This document shows, in pieces, positions 1 to 11,962 of a DNA stretch of 64,000 nt (within the stretch, counting starts at the first letter, position 1; each line of letters opens with the position of its first letter). This DNA comes from Gnetum montanum (taxonomy: Eukaryota; Streptophyta; Gnetopsida; Gnetales; Gnetaceae): assembly GCA_015680685.1 (NCBI GenBank), contig MNCI01029521.1:265493-329492 (forward strand). Direction: 5' to 3'. The notes under the pieces were generated by a model. It saw only the letters and a program-made list of their open reading frames with translations, searched no databases and was not told where the DNA came from. A program made the translations under genes and the position numbers.

Positions 1-460
1 GCCCGAAATGGCCTTAAACTAGCAACTGTATCTACACTTTGCACTCAAATTACACAAAGGCCCAAAATGGCCCTAAACTAGCAACCTTCTACATTTCATA
101 CTTGAATTACGCAAAGGCCCAAAATGGCCTTAAACTAGCAACTTCATTTATGCATGGTACTTGAATCAGCTACAGCTCGAAATGGCCTTAAACTAGAAAT
201 CCCACTTACTCTTTGTATCTAAATCCCATTTACATTTGGAACGCAAATTTCATTCACGCTCTATACCAGAATCCAATTTACGCTTACTTTTCATACCTTA
301 AAACTAAAAAAAAAACCAAGAGAGGGCCCAAAACGACCTTAAACTATCCAAGGCCCAAAATAGCCTTAAACTATCCATGGCCCGAAATGGCCTTAAACTA
401 GCAGTATCATTTATGTTTTACATTTAGACAATTTAATAGTCTGCGATGGTTTCAAACTAG
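1..460 (+). repeat. Stem-loop plus TTAAACTAGCAAC repeat units, 5' block
   Basis: About eight degenerate units. Each has a short inverted repeat (GGCC, five or six loop bases, GGCC) followed by a conserved tail close to TTAAACTAGCAAC. Units begin near 1, 58, 115, 174, 325, 350, 379 and 437, spaced about 57 bp at first and about 28 bp later. The same unit recurs at 5134, 5332, 8974-9340 and, on the other strand, at 31165-31265. The block reads as untranslated DNA of the Tat element. The ORF at 213-401 is only a read-through of these repeats. Confidence 0.75.
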
Positions 461-650
461 TAACCACATTGATGCTATGCTCTCAAAACTAATCACAAGT
501 TATCACAACATTAAAACCTACGATACATTTTACATAAAGAGAAAACAACAAAAAGAACATTAACATTAATACCGAAATTTGTCTCAAATATGCTAAAATG
601 AAGAAAAATAGTCTCTTGTCTTCACCACAATAAAACACCAGGTTAATTCA

Positions 651-3600
651 TTACGCATCTCCCTTACTACCACTGTCTCCTGTATCTCCTAGTTCAATTT
701 CTACTCCGAGGAGGTTGTCCTCATAGAGGCCACCCTTTGCATGAGGAACCCCTTCATAAGGGTGATTCTCTTCATGAGACCCTTCAGCATGCTCCGTTTC
801 TTGCAAACCCTCTTTGTGAGGATCACCACCTTCGTTAGCTTCATCCTGTCAAGGAATTTCCTTAGGTTGTTCCTATGATCAGACATGGCACATAGATTAA
901 CATCGTCGTTCAAAACTAGGTATAACAAAATGCAATAATACTACAACTCACCCGTGACAGTCCAGCATCAGCAGCAAAGGGGACTTGTTCTAAGCCAATC
1001 CATAGATGGTGCATGATTTCATCCTTGGTGAGCTCAGACCAAACCTTGTTCCTTAGATCAGTTCTAGCCTTGACCTTCCCCTTCTCCATGGGAGTCCATT
1101 GAGGTGGTTTAGGGAAGAAAGAAGGGACAGTAGTTTCACCTCCAAGAAGAGTCACTTTTCTTTTCGGAGAGGCACTCACTGTCACTTGCTCCTGGAACTT
1201 TTCAAATGCCTTGGAAGCGCCTATAACGTTGAGAAATAGTCAAAGGGATTGAGCCTCAATGGCAGAGTCCTTATAATATTAATGGTAGGCAGCGCTTTCT
1301 TGTTTGTAAACATGTTTATGATCCTTCTACGCCTACCCCCACTCTTGTACACTCACGCTATAGTCCTTCTAGTCCTAGTTCTTCTGAGCAAGGAGGTCGA
1401 TCTGCATGTGTTGGTCAACTAGTTCATGGCTAGTTTGGACGCTGTTCATGATGATAGCCCAATAATGGGCATAGTCAATAACAGTTGTCCTCCAGTCTTC
1501 ACCTCCCATTTCCTGGGCTTGCAGGAATTCATTCCATGATCTTAGATCCCTGACCTCATCGCGTAGAGCCATTCTCTCCTTCTCCAACCTATGCAATCTC
1601 TTCCAGAGGTCCTCGTTTACACTCTGACACTTCCATAAGGAGCGAGTTGAGCGTAAAGCACATTTATACATTTTTTTGTAAATGTTGTATGGCATAACGG
1701 TCGCTTTTGATGAGGGCCCGACGGTGTCTAAATCGATGGGCGTTGACGGGTCCCACCTAAGGCGAGCTCCTAATAACATGAAAATAATAGTTAGGCATAA
1801 TTAAGTAGCATAATGCTATAGTAAATTATCTTCTACGTAATGATTGTAGCATACCAACTTCAGGATCGATTCGCTCTAAGCGACTGATCATATCTTGAAT
1901 GACCCCTTCCATAAAGGCAAATTTATCAGGAAATTTTTCCCAGGATTGAGTTGCCACTACTATCAAGGGCACGCTCTGGTCACCTATTACGTATGATAAA
2001 AGGTATGACTGAGACATTACAACAACTAGTTTAAAACAAAAATTAATTTTATCAAGCATCAAACCACTTGCCTTGGTTCATTCCAGCCGAAAGGACTTTG
2101 GCATCTTCCACATATGTTTCCTCTTCACGCATAGGAGGTTGTGCACTCCTTGGCTTATTAATTGGGGCCTCTTCTTCTGAGACTGAGGCCCCTTCTCCAT
2201 GCTGTAAGACCATAGCCCCTATTTCAGAGGTCAACCGGTCTACAACCTTTTCCCTCACTATCAGACAACATGGCTAGTTAACATAGGATTGCACTTTTTT
2301 GTTCAATGAATGTTATGCTACATAATGATGTTTCTATACAAACCATAACCATTAATACATCTTCACACTTACCGCTTGGAGGATTGCTCCTCTGAAATTT
2401 GATCTGCATTTTCCTCTCGACACCACCCGCTGGCTCGAAAGATCCCTCGTCCAAATGAGGCATTTTCCATGACACTGACGAATCCACTATCTCAATAGCC
2501 AGGCGCTTCCCTCTCGACACATCGCCAGTGTAAGAGGAAGGTGCTCCACCTACACTGTCTTGGCCCCGCGTTCGAGGTGCCACCATACTTGTAGTCGTTA
2601 CCGACAATGACTCCTTAATTCCCTTAGGAGGGTCCTTCGACTGGATAGTGCTGAAGATATGGGAGATCCATGGTTTGGAGATCTAGCTGCGATTTTGTTG
2701 CACCCAGACCCCATTCCTTTGGACCACCAGAAATTTGGCAAAACACTGGAAGCAAGCTATGAAGAAGGCAAAATGCACATTGAAACAAGTTTCAAGCTTT
2801 TGGCGAAGCTTGATCATCTCAATGCACAAGCCTTCAGCAAAATAGCTTGCCCAATTGAATCGTGTCCCCTCCTCTAAGACCTCTCACATAATTTGGGTTT
2901 GCTCGATAGTGAGGAATCTCCCCTACGAGAGTATCTTGGGGAAGGCTCGGGCCCGAAAAACGGGGTAAATAGTATGGGCAACCTCCAACACAATCTGATC
3001 TCCGAGGATCCCCTTGGTTTCTTTTTAAACCCCCAACCACTCCTCTATCTCTTTCTAGAGTTTGGAGCTCCTCTTCAACTTCTCATCTATGGGAAAGCCA
3101 TCGGAGGGGACCCCAAAGAGATTAGCAAACAACTAAGCGTCAATATCAAAATTTATGCGCACATTACGTACGTGTACGCAAAGACGCTCGGCTTCCTCGC
3201 TAAAGGAGTTCACTAGGGTCAATATTTCACCTACAGTAGTGTTAGGGGTTATAGCTAGGAAAAGGTCCATCAGTCCAGCTTCCCAAATGTTATTGGTTAC
3301 TATAATTGGGGCCGCTCTATGGCCGAGCCAACGTTGCACCTCCTTTATGTCACCATAATGGAAGAAGAGACTGCTAGCCTCGTGACCCGAAGCCATAATC
3401 GTAATCTCCCATGATTCCCTGACTATTAACACAAATCCATAGTTAAACCAAGATAATTTCACATCATCATCACACAATAACAAACACTGATGCAATTCAT
3501 CATTTCGACAAAACTTACTAGGCCTGAAAGGTAAAGGAAACGGAGGGATTTTCCTTTGAACATTTGCAACGATGAGGGAAGGGTCCAGAGTCCACTCCCT

Positions 3601-4871
3601 ATCCAATCATCCAAGCTTCTTGCACCTAGAAAAGAAGTAGGCATAACGGGTAGGGTATTTTGGGATCTCAAATGCCAGATGTCCCATGATGGAAGCCCAC
3701 ACGTTGCTGATAGAGGTAAACTCCCTTATAGCACTCTTGGCCAATGACAATGTATCATTATTGCCCATAAGACCATTTTCACTAATAAAAAACCTATGCT
3801 AGAAACACAAACAACTCTTTACGCTCAGTACGCATCTAAACAATAGTTAGCATTACAATACTGCGAAGTGAAATGAAACTTACTTGCCTGTGTAATGCAT
3901 GGTACCAGGAGGATTCTGGAAATAAGTTGTGGGATGACAAGCCACCAATAGAGTGTTATAGCCATGATAACAATTAAACCTAGGCATTTTCCAGATCCAT
4001 CTTAAATTCCTTAAACCCTTAACATTCTGTTCATGGTCTTGCACCCGCATAGTTTCAATCGCGTCGTTAGACAGAAACGCTAAGATGCTCTGTGTCGAAC
4101 AAACTAATAGCATCTCCAAAATAGTAGTATCTTCATCACTTGGTAGATGTGACTAGATGATTATGTTGTAGTTGCAAAGTAGAAATTGCATAAACCCCCG
4201 CACGTCTCTTCAAAACCACACCGCCTTCTCCTTTAGATGAGCATTAGGAGGAGGAACATTGGCTGCGGGGGCATGAATACAGCACAGGACTCCCACGATG
4301 TTCAAAATGATTAGGATGGGCTTTAGCATAATACTGTAGGACACAAACATACTACTATTAGACAAAATCTAGATATTCGTTATGCCACACTAGGGCTCGC
4401 ACAATTTCTGAAAAATTACAGCGTATACTGGAGGTGCATAGCCAAAATCACCTAAACCCTTGTAACAGCTCAAGGTCTATCTCTGACAAAGGCGATGAAA
4501 GAAAATACTGTGTATTACTCCGACACAAGATATCATTATCACAGAAGCTCTGATTACATTACATTTACACGCTACTCCTTATCTCTATACAACATTATTT
4601 CTTATCACCTAAACCTTCATAACAATAGTTCAGTTTGTGTAGATAGACATTAACGCCATGATACAACATTAGAACCTAAAATAGACAAACCATGACGTTG
4701 CAACAAACATGACAATAGTGTAAAAATGAAAAAAGGGTAAACATCAACTTACCGGTTAAGTGGGGTAATGTCCAGAGCTTCTACTCTGGCCTGTGAAACC
4801 TGCCGCACACTCTCCTGCATCTCGTCTATCCTGGCCAACTTATCATTTTTGCCTTTAACCTTGGGTGCCAT
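651..4871 (-). pseudogene. Eight-exon antisense gene of the Tat element, decayed
   Basis: Exons on the minus strand are 4871-4753, 4333-3884, 3781-3519, 3422-2373, 2257-2072, 1983-1855, 1769-952 and 872-651. All seven introns (79 to 419 bp) have GT..AG ends except the fifth, which starts GC (AG|GCAAGT). Every junction keeps the reading frame, giving 3237 nt or 1079 codons with no frameshift, but I count 16 in-frame stops. The product would begin MAPKVKGKNDK, contain a long central exon of 350 codons, a charged helical stretch in exon 7 (WKRLHRLEKERMALRDEVRD) and a Glu/His/Gly-rich acidic tail ending GDTGDSGSKGDA. I do not recognise the family. Its layout is reminiscent of plant mobile-domain or plant-transposon-protein ORFs carried by Tat elements, which is an inference. 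A captured host gene is the alternative. It lies 592 bp from the divergent pol frame and between stem-loop blocks, so it probably travels with the element. Confidence 0.85.
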
Positions 4872-4999
4872 TGTTGCAAAGGTTGAAATTTAACAAAGTC
4901 CTCATAAAATCATCTGCTCATGCCTTGCTTACGCTCTCTTCTCGCTATAACTAGCTCCAAATTCGCGATATCGGTACCCTGTTTTGAATATGAACCGCT

Positions 5000-5010
5000 G
5001 GTTTATAAAC
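5000..5010 (-). promoter_or_regulatory. Candidate TATA box of the antisense gene
   Basis: The sequence TTTATAAA lies about 130 bp upstream of the ATG at 4871 on the minus strand, in the 592-bp gap between the antisense gene and pol. It is palindromic, so it could serve either strand. Position and sequence are the only support. Confidence 0.3.
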
Positions 5011-5133
5011 AAAATGCTCGAAACCAACTGATTATTTCTACCCGATTGACACGGAACTTTCTCGAAACACGTATGTCAGTATCACATAAAACACGAGGAT
5101 CTGGGCATTAATGTTGGAGATATCATTTGCGTT

Positions 5134-5362
5134 ACGGTCTGAAATGACCCTAAACTAACGCATAGCTTATCACCTCGTAATTCAGCTGCATTAACTACAG
5201 TTAGTGCAAAATTCAAATCCAACCATTTTGGCACGCCAGACATGCCACGTTATTTCTTTCATCTCGTTTCGTACGCTAGCATCTAGGCAGCTTCGCTTGA
5301 CATTTCTTTTTACAAACTATGCATATTTGTAATGGTCCACTAAGACCTTAAATTGGAAACTT
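5134..5362 (+). repeat. Two isolated stem-loop/TTAAACTAG units
   Basis: Units at about 5134 (stem GGTC..GACC, tail CCTAAACTAAC) and 5332 (stem GGTC..GACC, tail TTAAATTGGAAAC) lie between the antisense gene and pol. The stem base pair that is C-G in the first block is T-A here, so pairing is kept. These two copies link the blocks on both sides of the antisense gene. Confidence 0.6.
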
Positions 5363-5446
5363 ATCTAACACGCAATTCTGACACAAAAAACAAACAAAAT
5401 TTTATCATTTAATAGATTGGCAACAAAATGATGTAACAACTTCCAT

Positions 5447-5463
5447 TTTTGGCAATTTTGCAG
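5447..5463 (+). other. Candidate splice acceptor upstream of pol
   Basis: A T-rich stretch ends in TTTTGCAG|GATC, and the pol frame is open from the next base, 5464. Ogre-type Tat elements are known to splice out an intron between protease and reverse transcriptase, and this site has the expected place and look. The matching donor would lie upstream, possibly outside the window. Confidence 0.5.
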
Positions 5464-8400
5464 GATCACTCGCAAATGGACGCAACTCTATCCTCACCCT
5501 TAGACTTAACAGGGCTGTATGGGAAGATCATTAGACAGTACAATCACACACTAGTAGGAACAAACCTGTCCCTTTATGATGCAACCATAGCTACATTGGG
5601 AACATCCCCAAACTAGCCAGAACATTTGGCCCAAACACTTGACCTGGAGGCTGGTGATGTAACTGAGGACCCTCTCAGCAAGGTCCCTGTGGTTATGCAT
5701 AAGGGTAAAAATAAAACTCTTAGGGTTAGTTTTCTCCTAGAACAATATATGTTGAATGACATGACCCAAGTGCTCCAAAACAACGTTGTTGTATTCGTGT
5801 GGTCATATGAAGACATGCCAGGTTTAAACCTGAGATTAATATAGCACAACATCATCTTAGGCCCACGTATCAAGCCAATTAGATAGAAGACATGAAAGAT
5901 TAAGTCAGAAATCATGCTAGCAGTGCGTGATGAAATCACCAAGTTATATCAGGTCAATTTCATCCATGCGGTCGATTACTCCGATTGAGTGTCTAACATT
6001 GTAGTTGTCTCTAAGAAAATAGGAGGCATACGCATCTTCATAGACTTCTGAGATCTGAACAAAGCTATAATTAAGAAAAATTTCCCGTTGCCGAGTATCG
6101 ACCAACTAATTGACATAATAGCTGGCCATGTGCTCCTGTCCTTTATGGATGGTTTCTTAGGTTATAATCAAATTTGTATTAACCCAGAGCACCAATTGAC
6201 CACAACATTCATGATGCCCTAGGGGACCTTCTGTTACACCATGATGCCTTTCAGGTTAAAGAACGCTAGAGCAACATATCAACGAGCCATGACATACATC
6301 TTTAGCGATTACCTCTTGGGGAGATTGAACGACTATGTAGATGACATAGCTGTCAAATCTATAAAGTTAGAAGATCATTCACGAGACCTGGAGTTAGTCC
6401 TTAAATGATGTCTCCAACATGACTTATGGCTTAACCCAAAGAAATGTGTATTCGGAGTCAAAATCGAATGCATGTTGGGGTTTGTGGTATCAAAAACTGG
6501 CATCCGAGTCGACCTCGACAAGGTTAAGGCCATCATTGATTTAACGCCACCAAAAAATCTCAAGGAACTACGTGGGTTATAGGGTAGGCTTTAGTTCATC
6601 AAGGAGTTCATTTCAAAGTTAACAGATAAATTGCACCCCATGCAACATCTTTTGAAGAAGGGTGTCAATTTTGAATGGACCGATGACTGCCAGCATGCAT
6701 TTGACAACTTAAAAGAAGAGCTGCAACATTTACCAATGGTTTTCCTGCCATAAAGGGATCAGCCTTTCTACATTTATCTAGCTAACTCAGATGTGTCTAT
6801 AGCTATGTTACTTTGCCAGAAAAGGAATGATGGGTCAGAAGCACCTATCTATTACCTCAGTCATGCTCTATTTGCGTATGAAACAAGGTATAACGAAGTG
6901 GAGTATAACTATTTGGCACTAGTTTTCACACTTAAAAAATGTAGGCATTATATTTTCTGTAGTCAGGTTAACATAATTTGTAAAAGTAATGTTCTGCAGG
7001 CTATCTCTAATAATTTTTATGAAAGTAGCAGAATAGCTCGTTGGAAGGCTATCACAGCTGAGTTCGATTTACATTATGTTGGCCAGTCATCCACCAAAGG
7101 TTAAGCCATAGCTAACCAGTTAGCAACATTGCTAGTTAACAATAAGGCTACAATAGAACCAGAATTCCTGGATGAACATGTACATAGTTTAAGCCCTGTA
7201 TCAACAAACCTTGAAGTGACGTTATATTTTGACAGAGCTTCAACCACTAGAGGTGGCAGTACCACCGCTGTTATTACGCTTTCACCTGAGGATGTACATC
7301 CATTGGCTTACTGCCTGACCTTCCCTTGTATGAACAACGTGGTAGAGTATGAGGTGCTCCTCAGGGGATTGTTGACAGCCAAAGAACTCAACGTTTGACA
7401 CCTGGCAATCTGAGGTGATTTGATGCTGGTAATCAATCAAATTATAGGAGTCTATGCCTGCAAGGCTGTACACCTACAACCCTACTACGATATGGTTAAA
7501 GATCTCCTGAAGTAATTCATGACAACCGATCCTCAACATGTGCTATGCAATGAAAACGCCGTCACTGATGCACTGGCAACACTAGCACTAAACATGCCAC
7601 CACGTCTGTTTGCCACTTGGCCTGCTTTAATGATAGAATGTATAGAGCCTGTCATTCAAGTGGTGCAAATTTCTTCATTAAACATAGAAGGAACATTAGA
7701 ATGGTATGACAGCATTAAAACTTACCTTCTGCATGGTGAACCACTGCACGAGCTAACACATGTGCAAAAAGATGCGTGCGCAAACGTGCCAGGAAATACG
7801 TCATCCTTGGAGACAATACTCTCTGTAGACACTTCTTTGATGGGGTATTTATTAACTGCATTAACAGTGACAAAGCACAGTGAATAGTTAACGAAGTCCA
7901 TGAAGGGCTATGCGGAGGACACGTAGCCCTACGAGCAATGACTGCTAAGATAAGACGCTTAGGGTATTATTGGCCGTACATGGAAAAAGACTGCCTTGTC
8001 AAGGTTAAGACGTGTGAAACATGCTAGCGTTACACAAATCGAATACATGTGTCACCAACTGAGTTACACACTACTCAAATCACCTGGCCATTCCAACGAT
8101 GGGAACTAGACATCATAGGCCCTGTCTCGCCTAAATCTTCTGCAGGTCATAGCTTCATTATCACTGCCACTGAGTATTTTACAAAGTGGGTTGAGGCTAT
8201 CCCCCTATGAAAGATCACATCTCAACAGGTTTTCCACTTCATCTTAGACAATATTGAAACCAGATTTGGACTCCCTACGACTATTGTGACTGACAACAGA
8301 CCACAATTTAGTAGCTCAGAAACCAAATCTTTCTACGATAATCTTGGTATTAGACAATCTTTTTCTTCACCCTATTACCCACAATTAAATGGTCAAGCAG

Positions 8401-8942
8401 AGGCAAAAAATAAAGTGATCATCAATCTACTCATGAAAATGCTCGATAGTAACAAGAAGCAGTGGCATGAAAAAATCCTCTATGTGTTATGGGCGTATCG
8501 TACAACATGCAGAATAGCTACAAACAGGATGCCCTATAGCCTGGTCTATGGATCAGAAGCAGTGTTGCCTTTGGAATTACAAGTTTCCTCATTGCAGATG
8601 GTCCTATCTATGATTATAAATGAGACTCAACATAATGAGTCTAGAATCACAGATTTAGACTTAGTGGAGGAGAAATGCATCTAGACGCTTGACACCATCG
8701 AGAGATATCAAGACAAATAGAGACAGAAGCATCGGCACAACCTGCATCAGCAACCAATTGAGAAAGGAGATTTAGTTCTCAAGGCCATTCGTGAACCAGT
8801 AGGCAAGTTCTCTGCGAACTAGGAAGGCCCTTTCCTGGTCATTGGTGCATACGACAATGGAGCATTCAAGTTAGTAGACACAAATGGCAACGAATTACCA
8901 AATCTGGTGAATCACCTGTACCTAAAATGGTATTACATATAA
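5464..8942 (+). pseudogene. Tat-clade Ty3/gypsy pol (RT, RNase H, second RNase H, integrase), decayed
   Basis: Domains in order are reverse transcriptase (about 5800-6420, YVDD at 6334-6345), connection and RNase H (about 6640-7104), a second archaeal-type RNase H (about 7200-7590, with VITLSPEDVHPLAY and NNVVEYEVLLRGLLTAKEL), and integrase. The integrase has an HHCC-type finger (about 7890-8040), the catalytic residues in ELDIIGP (8100), VTDNRPQF (8286) and NGQAEAKN (8392), and a GPF motif near 8824. The double RNase H marks the Tat/Ogre clade. The frame is open in one phase except for a single shift near 7770 and many single-codon stops, for example 5842, 7102, 7396 and 8682. No gag or protease is visible between the antisense gene and this frame. 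They may lie beyond position 1 or be lost. The element is inactive. Confidence 0.9.
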
Positions 8943-8973
8943 ACATCAACGTAACTCAAAATCAGGTAACAAA

Positions 8974-9340
8974 GTCTGCTACGACGTAAAATTGGCAAAG
9001 TTGTACATGTCTGCTATGATGTAAAACTGGCAAAGTTGTACATGTCCACTACGACGTAAAAATGGCAGCTCTTACATGCGTCCGCCAAGACGCTAAATTG
9101 GCATAGGTAAGCACACGTCTGCTGAGATGCTAAACCAACACAAACTTGTCCCTAGGTCATGACATAAAATTGACACCCACAGCACGGTCTGTTAGGACCA
9201 TAAACTAGCCCTTCCACCATCCCCTACGACGTAAAACTAGCAGGTTCCAGTCTGCTCAGATGTTAAACCGAGACCATGGTCTACTGAGACTTAAAAATAG
9301 CAACAATGGTCAACCAAGACCTAAAATTAAAATCTATCAA
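8974..9340 (+). repeat. Stem-loop units, 3' block
   Basis: About eleven units spaced roughly 35 bp start directly after the pol stop. Typical stems are GTC(TGCTAC)GAC, GGTC(TGTTAG)GACC and GGTC(AACCAA)GACC, followed by TAAAAYTRGCA. Both stem sides vary together in several units. The tail is the same as in the 1-460 block, so both blocks belong to one element. Confidence 0.7.
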
Positions 9341-10524
9341 CCAGCCATCCATGAAGCAAGTGAGCGTGATCATTCTTGCATTGCATCCCTACCAGATGGA
9401 GCAGGTAAGGCGTTGGGACAAATATGACACCCTTACCTCACCGACATTTTGCTAATTCCTTGGATATGCCAAAAGGCATAATATTGACCCCTCAGAGATG
9501 TTGCTACAATAGCCACTTCATATCTGCAGCTTCTGGGATCAGTTTCACCGCTTGGTGCCCCGAAAAAACCATGGCCACCCACCAACTCAGCGGCCTCCAT
9601 CCATCGTCGTCATCAGACTCTGGCTTAGTAGATTCAACTGACGTGTTCTTTGCACCATCCTTCATGCAAGATGAATCTAGCTGCCGATGGAAACTTCAGG
9701 AACTGCAACATCAACATTGGCACTCTTGCCGCTTGCTATGGTCCCTCTTCTATTCGCTTTGGATGACACTTGTCTCAACAACCTCCCTCCTTAGCGATTA
9801 GGATGTTTATTTCTGGCTTCCTGTTCTATGTTGTGTTTTGCATGTTACTTGTTACAACGACATTGCTTGAGAATACTGTCACTGGAAGGTGAGGTGTTAT
9901 GGTGTTCTGAGGTGGCTACTCAGACTAGTTTGGTTACTTGGAAGTGCAAATCCTACCTCTCCCTCCATCGAATGCCTTACCTTTTTTTTCCCTCTTTTCT
10001 TATCCCTTCTTTATCCTTACAATTGTCCCGCCTTCTCCTTGCTTGTACAGAAAGTGAGCATTAAGTCCATTTTTCATTGTCATGCCCATAAACTGGTGTA
10101 ACGTAGCTCGCCTTGTGGCATGCAATCTGCATTTTGATAAAAAAAATGTGGGGGGCGTTTGGCAAAATGGATGTAAAACAACTCATCTAGGCCATGCAGG
10201 CATAACAAAAATTGCACTTGCAAGCCCTTGATATGTAGTATGATGACGTAATATTTTGTTAACACATTAGCGAAAGGACATAATGACTTGTTTGGAGAAG
10301 CTTCATGATCATGTATTTGAGTCTTCCCTGAACCTACCATCCTTAACTTCTGCAACATCCCTTCTACACTCTGTTTCCTTCCATCCTCACACTTCTAAGT
10401 TTGACAGAATGATGTTTGAGCAGTCTCTGACAAACACTATTAACGCTTTTGCCTTTCTGGTGTTTCGTATTCTTTGTCAACATCTTTCGGGAAAGCCCTC
10501 TAAACGTTAACAAAGAGGGGCCAT
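9341..10524 (+). other. 3' untranslated region of the Tat element
   Basis: This region lies between the stem-loop block and the LTR. Short ORFs are present but show no recognisable protein and are probably chance. A purine run with ATGTGGGGGG at about 10139-10157 resembles a polypurine tract lying 370 bp ahead of the true LTR edge. A second purine run (AACAAAGAGGGG) ends next to the LTR. Confidence 0.55.
10509..10524 (+). other. Polypurine tract next to the 3' LTR
   Basis: AACAAAGAGGGGCCAT directly precedes the TGAAACAC start of the LTR. It would prime plus-strand DNA synthesis. The LTR edge is set independently by comparison with the two solo LTRs at 45742 and 55371. Confidence 0.65.
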
Positions 10525-11962
10525 TGAAACACCGTGAAAATTTCGAGGCCTTGACAATTCAGTGAAAAAGCTAATGACTCAGACAAAGGGGTGCAACAAG
10601 GCATGGTGCAACAAGTTCCTTTTCAGTCAAAGGTCTATCCCGCCACGCTGCACAACACAACACAAATGAATTCTAGAGGATGGAGCAAAGCGATGGATGC
10701 ACAGTGGCCAAGCTTCCAACTTTGCAAGTTATCTATTTCAAAAATTTTTAACTTTTGGCAAATTATGTTGTATTATGCTACATAGCGTAACATCACATTG
10801 TGTAGCGTAATATCAAAGACAGCCCACCGCAGCACCAAGGATGGCAAGCATACAAGATTTTGATAGCCCGACAAAAATCTCAAGTCCTAAGCAACAATTT
10901 GCAGTATAACGTGCATCTCAATGAGTTTTCGTTCCTAGTTAAGGGGCCCATTATGCTGCTTTATGCAGCGCAACATAGTAAAAACCTTGAAAAGGATAGA
11001 AACAGAGGAAGCGCGTCAACAACACTTTAACTTTTGCAGTTTCGTCATTTTACGTTGAATTATGCTATGGTGTGTAATTTAGTGTAATGCAGCGTAATTA
11101 AGTAAAGACAAGCACATCAGCAGTTCATATGCTACAATACGCTCTCTAGCGTGTTCAAAGGATATTCTGTTGCCAAAGCCTGCATGAGGATAGTTTACGA
11201 CGCATTACCCAGCATAGTGTAGCGAGCTTCAATGACAACACATTGAGTCAATGGCATATTATGGGTGCAGGACATGCATCACTTAAACTATGTTTTTCTC
11301 TTGACCCTAACCTTATAAATGTCCCAATTGATGAAGATCAAAAGAGGTTGGCAAAAATTTTCTTTCAAGATTGGCAAGAGGGCAAAAGAGAATCAGCGAT
11401 CGTGAGAACGTCAGAGGTGATTGACAAGAATTCTTGATAAAAAAAATCGGCTATCAGATATCCTCCCACGAGTCTGACTTCCTTGCACCCAGATTGGCTA
11501 GATCAAGGTAGATTGATCCTCGCTTGTTTCATCTTTGCATCACTTTCTCGTTACTGGCATATGCTTTGTCCAAACCAAAGCTCACCTGAGGTCATTGTAT
11601 TAAACACATTGTTTTCTTCATAAATTAAATCCCAGATCTTGTGATTGTATCATCTACCAAATTTGATCCCCTGCATCCTAGTTAGATGGATTTGGAAATC
11701 TTATCTCGATCGTTTGCATTATCTTCAATTTCTTCCGGGATTAAAAATATTACATCGCTTTATAAAGAATCTTCATTTCACCATCAAAATACTACAAAAC
11801 CTTTTACTGATTAATTAAGTCCCTGTCTAATCGACAAGACCATTCAGGGCACCTCAGATTTGTTTTTCTCTCCAGCACCTTCCTCGCACGGATCCAAGGT
11901 TAGAACTGTGTACCACGGATTTTCGTCGGTATTTCCAGTGACCGACATTTTCTGTCATTACA
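10525..11962 (+). mobile_element. 3' LTR of the Tat element (LTR family A)
   Basis: It starts TGAAACAC and ends CATTACA, 1438 bp. Its edges match two other copies in the window (45742-47463 plus, 55371-56614 minus). The U3 part holds many short palindromes built from TATGCTACATAGCGTAA-like pieces. A TATA box (CTTATAAAT) is at about 11312. The 3' end carries the block beginning AAGTCCCTGTCTAATCGAC that is also present in the other two copies. The 5' LTR would lie before position 1. Confidence 0.8.

Noticed and set aside
2068-3358. Plus-strand ORFs at 2068-2277, 2893-3216 and 3155-3358
   Set aside because: Shadows of exons 4 and 5 of the antisense gene, which has in-phase splice sites.
9424-10101. 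ORFs of 125, 78 and 70 codons after pol
   Set aside because: Different frames, low-complexity composition, no family resemblance, and they lie in the 3' untranslated region of the Tat element.
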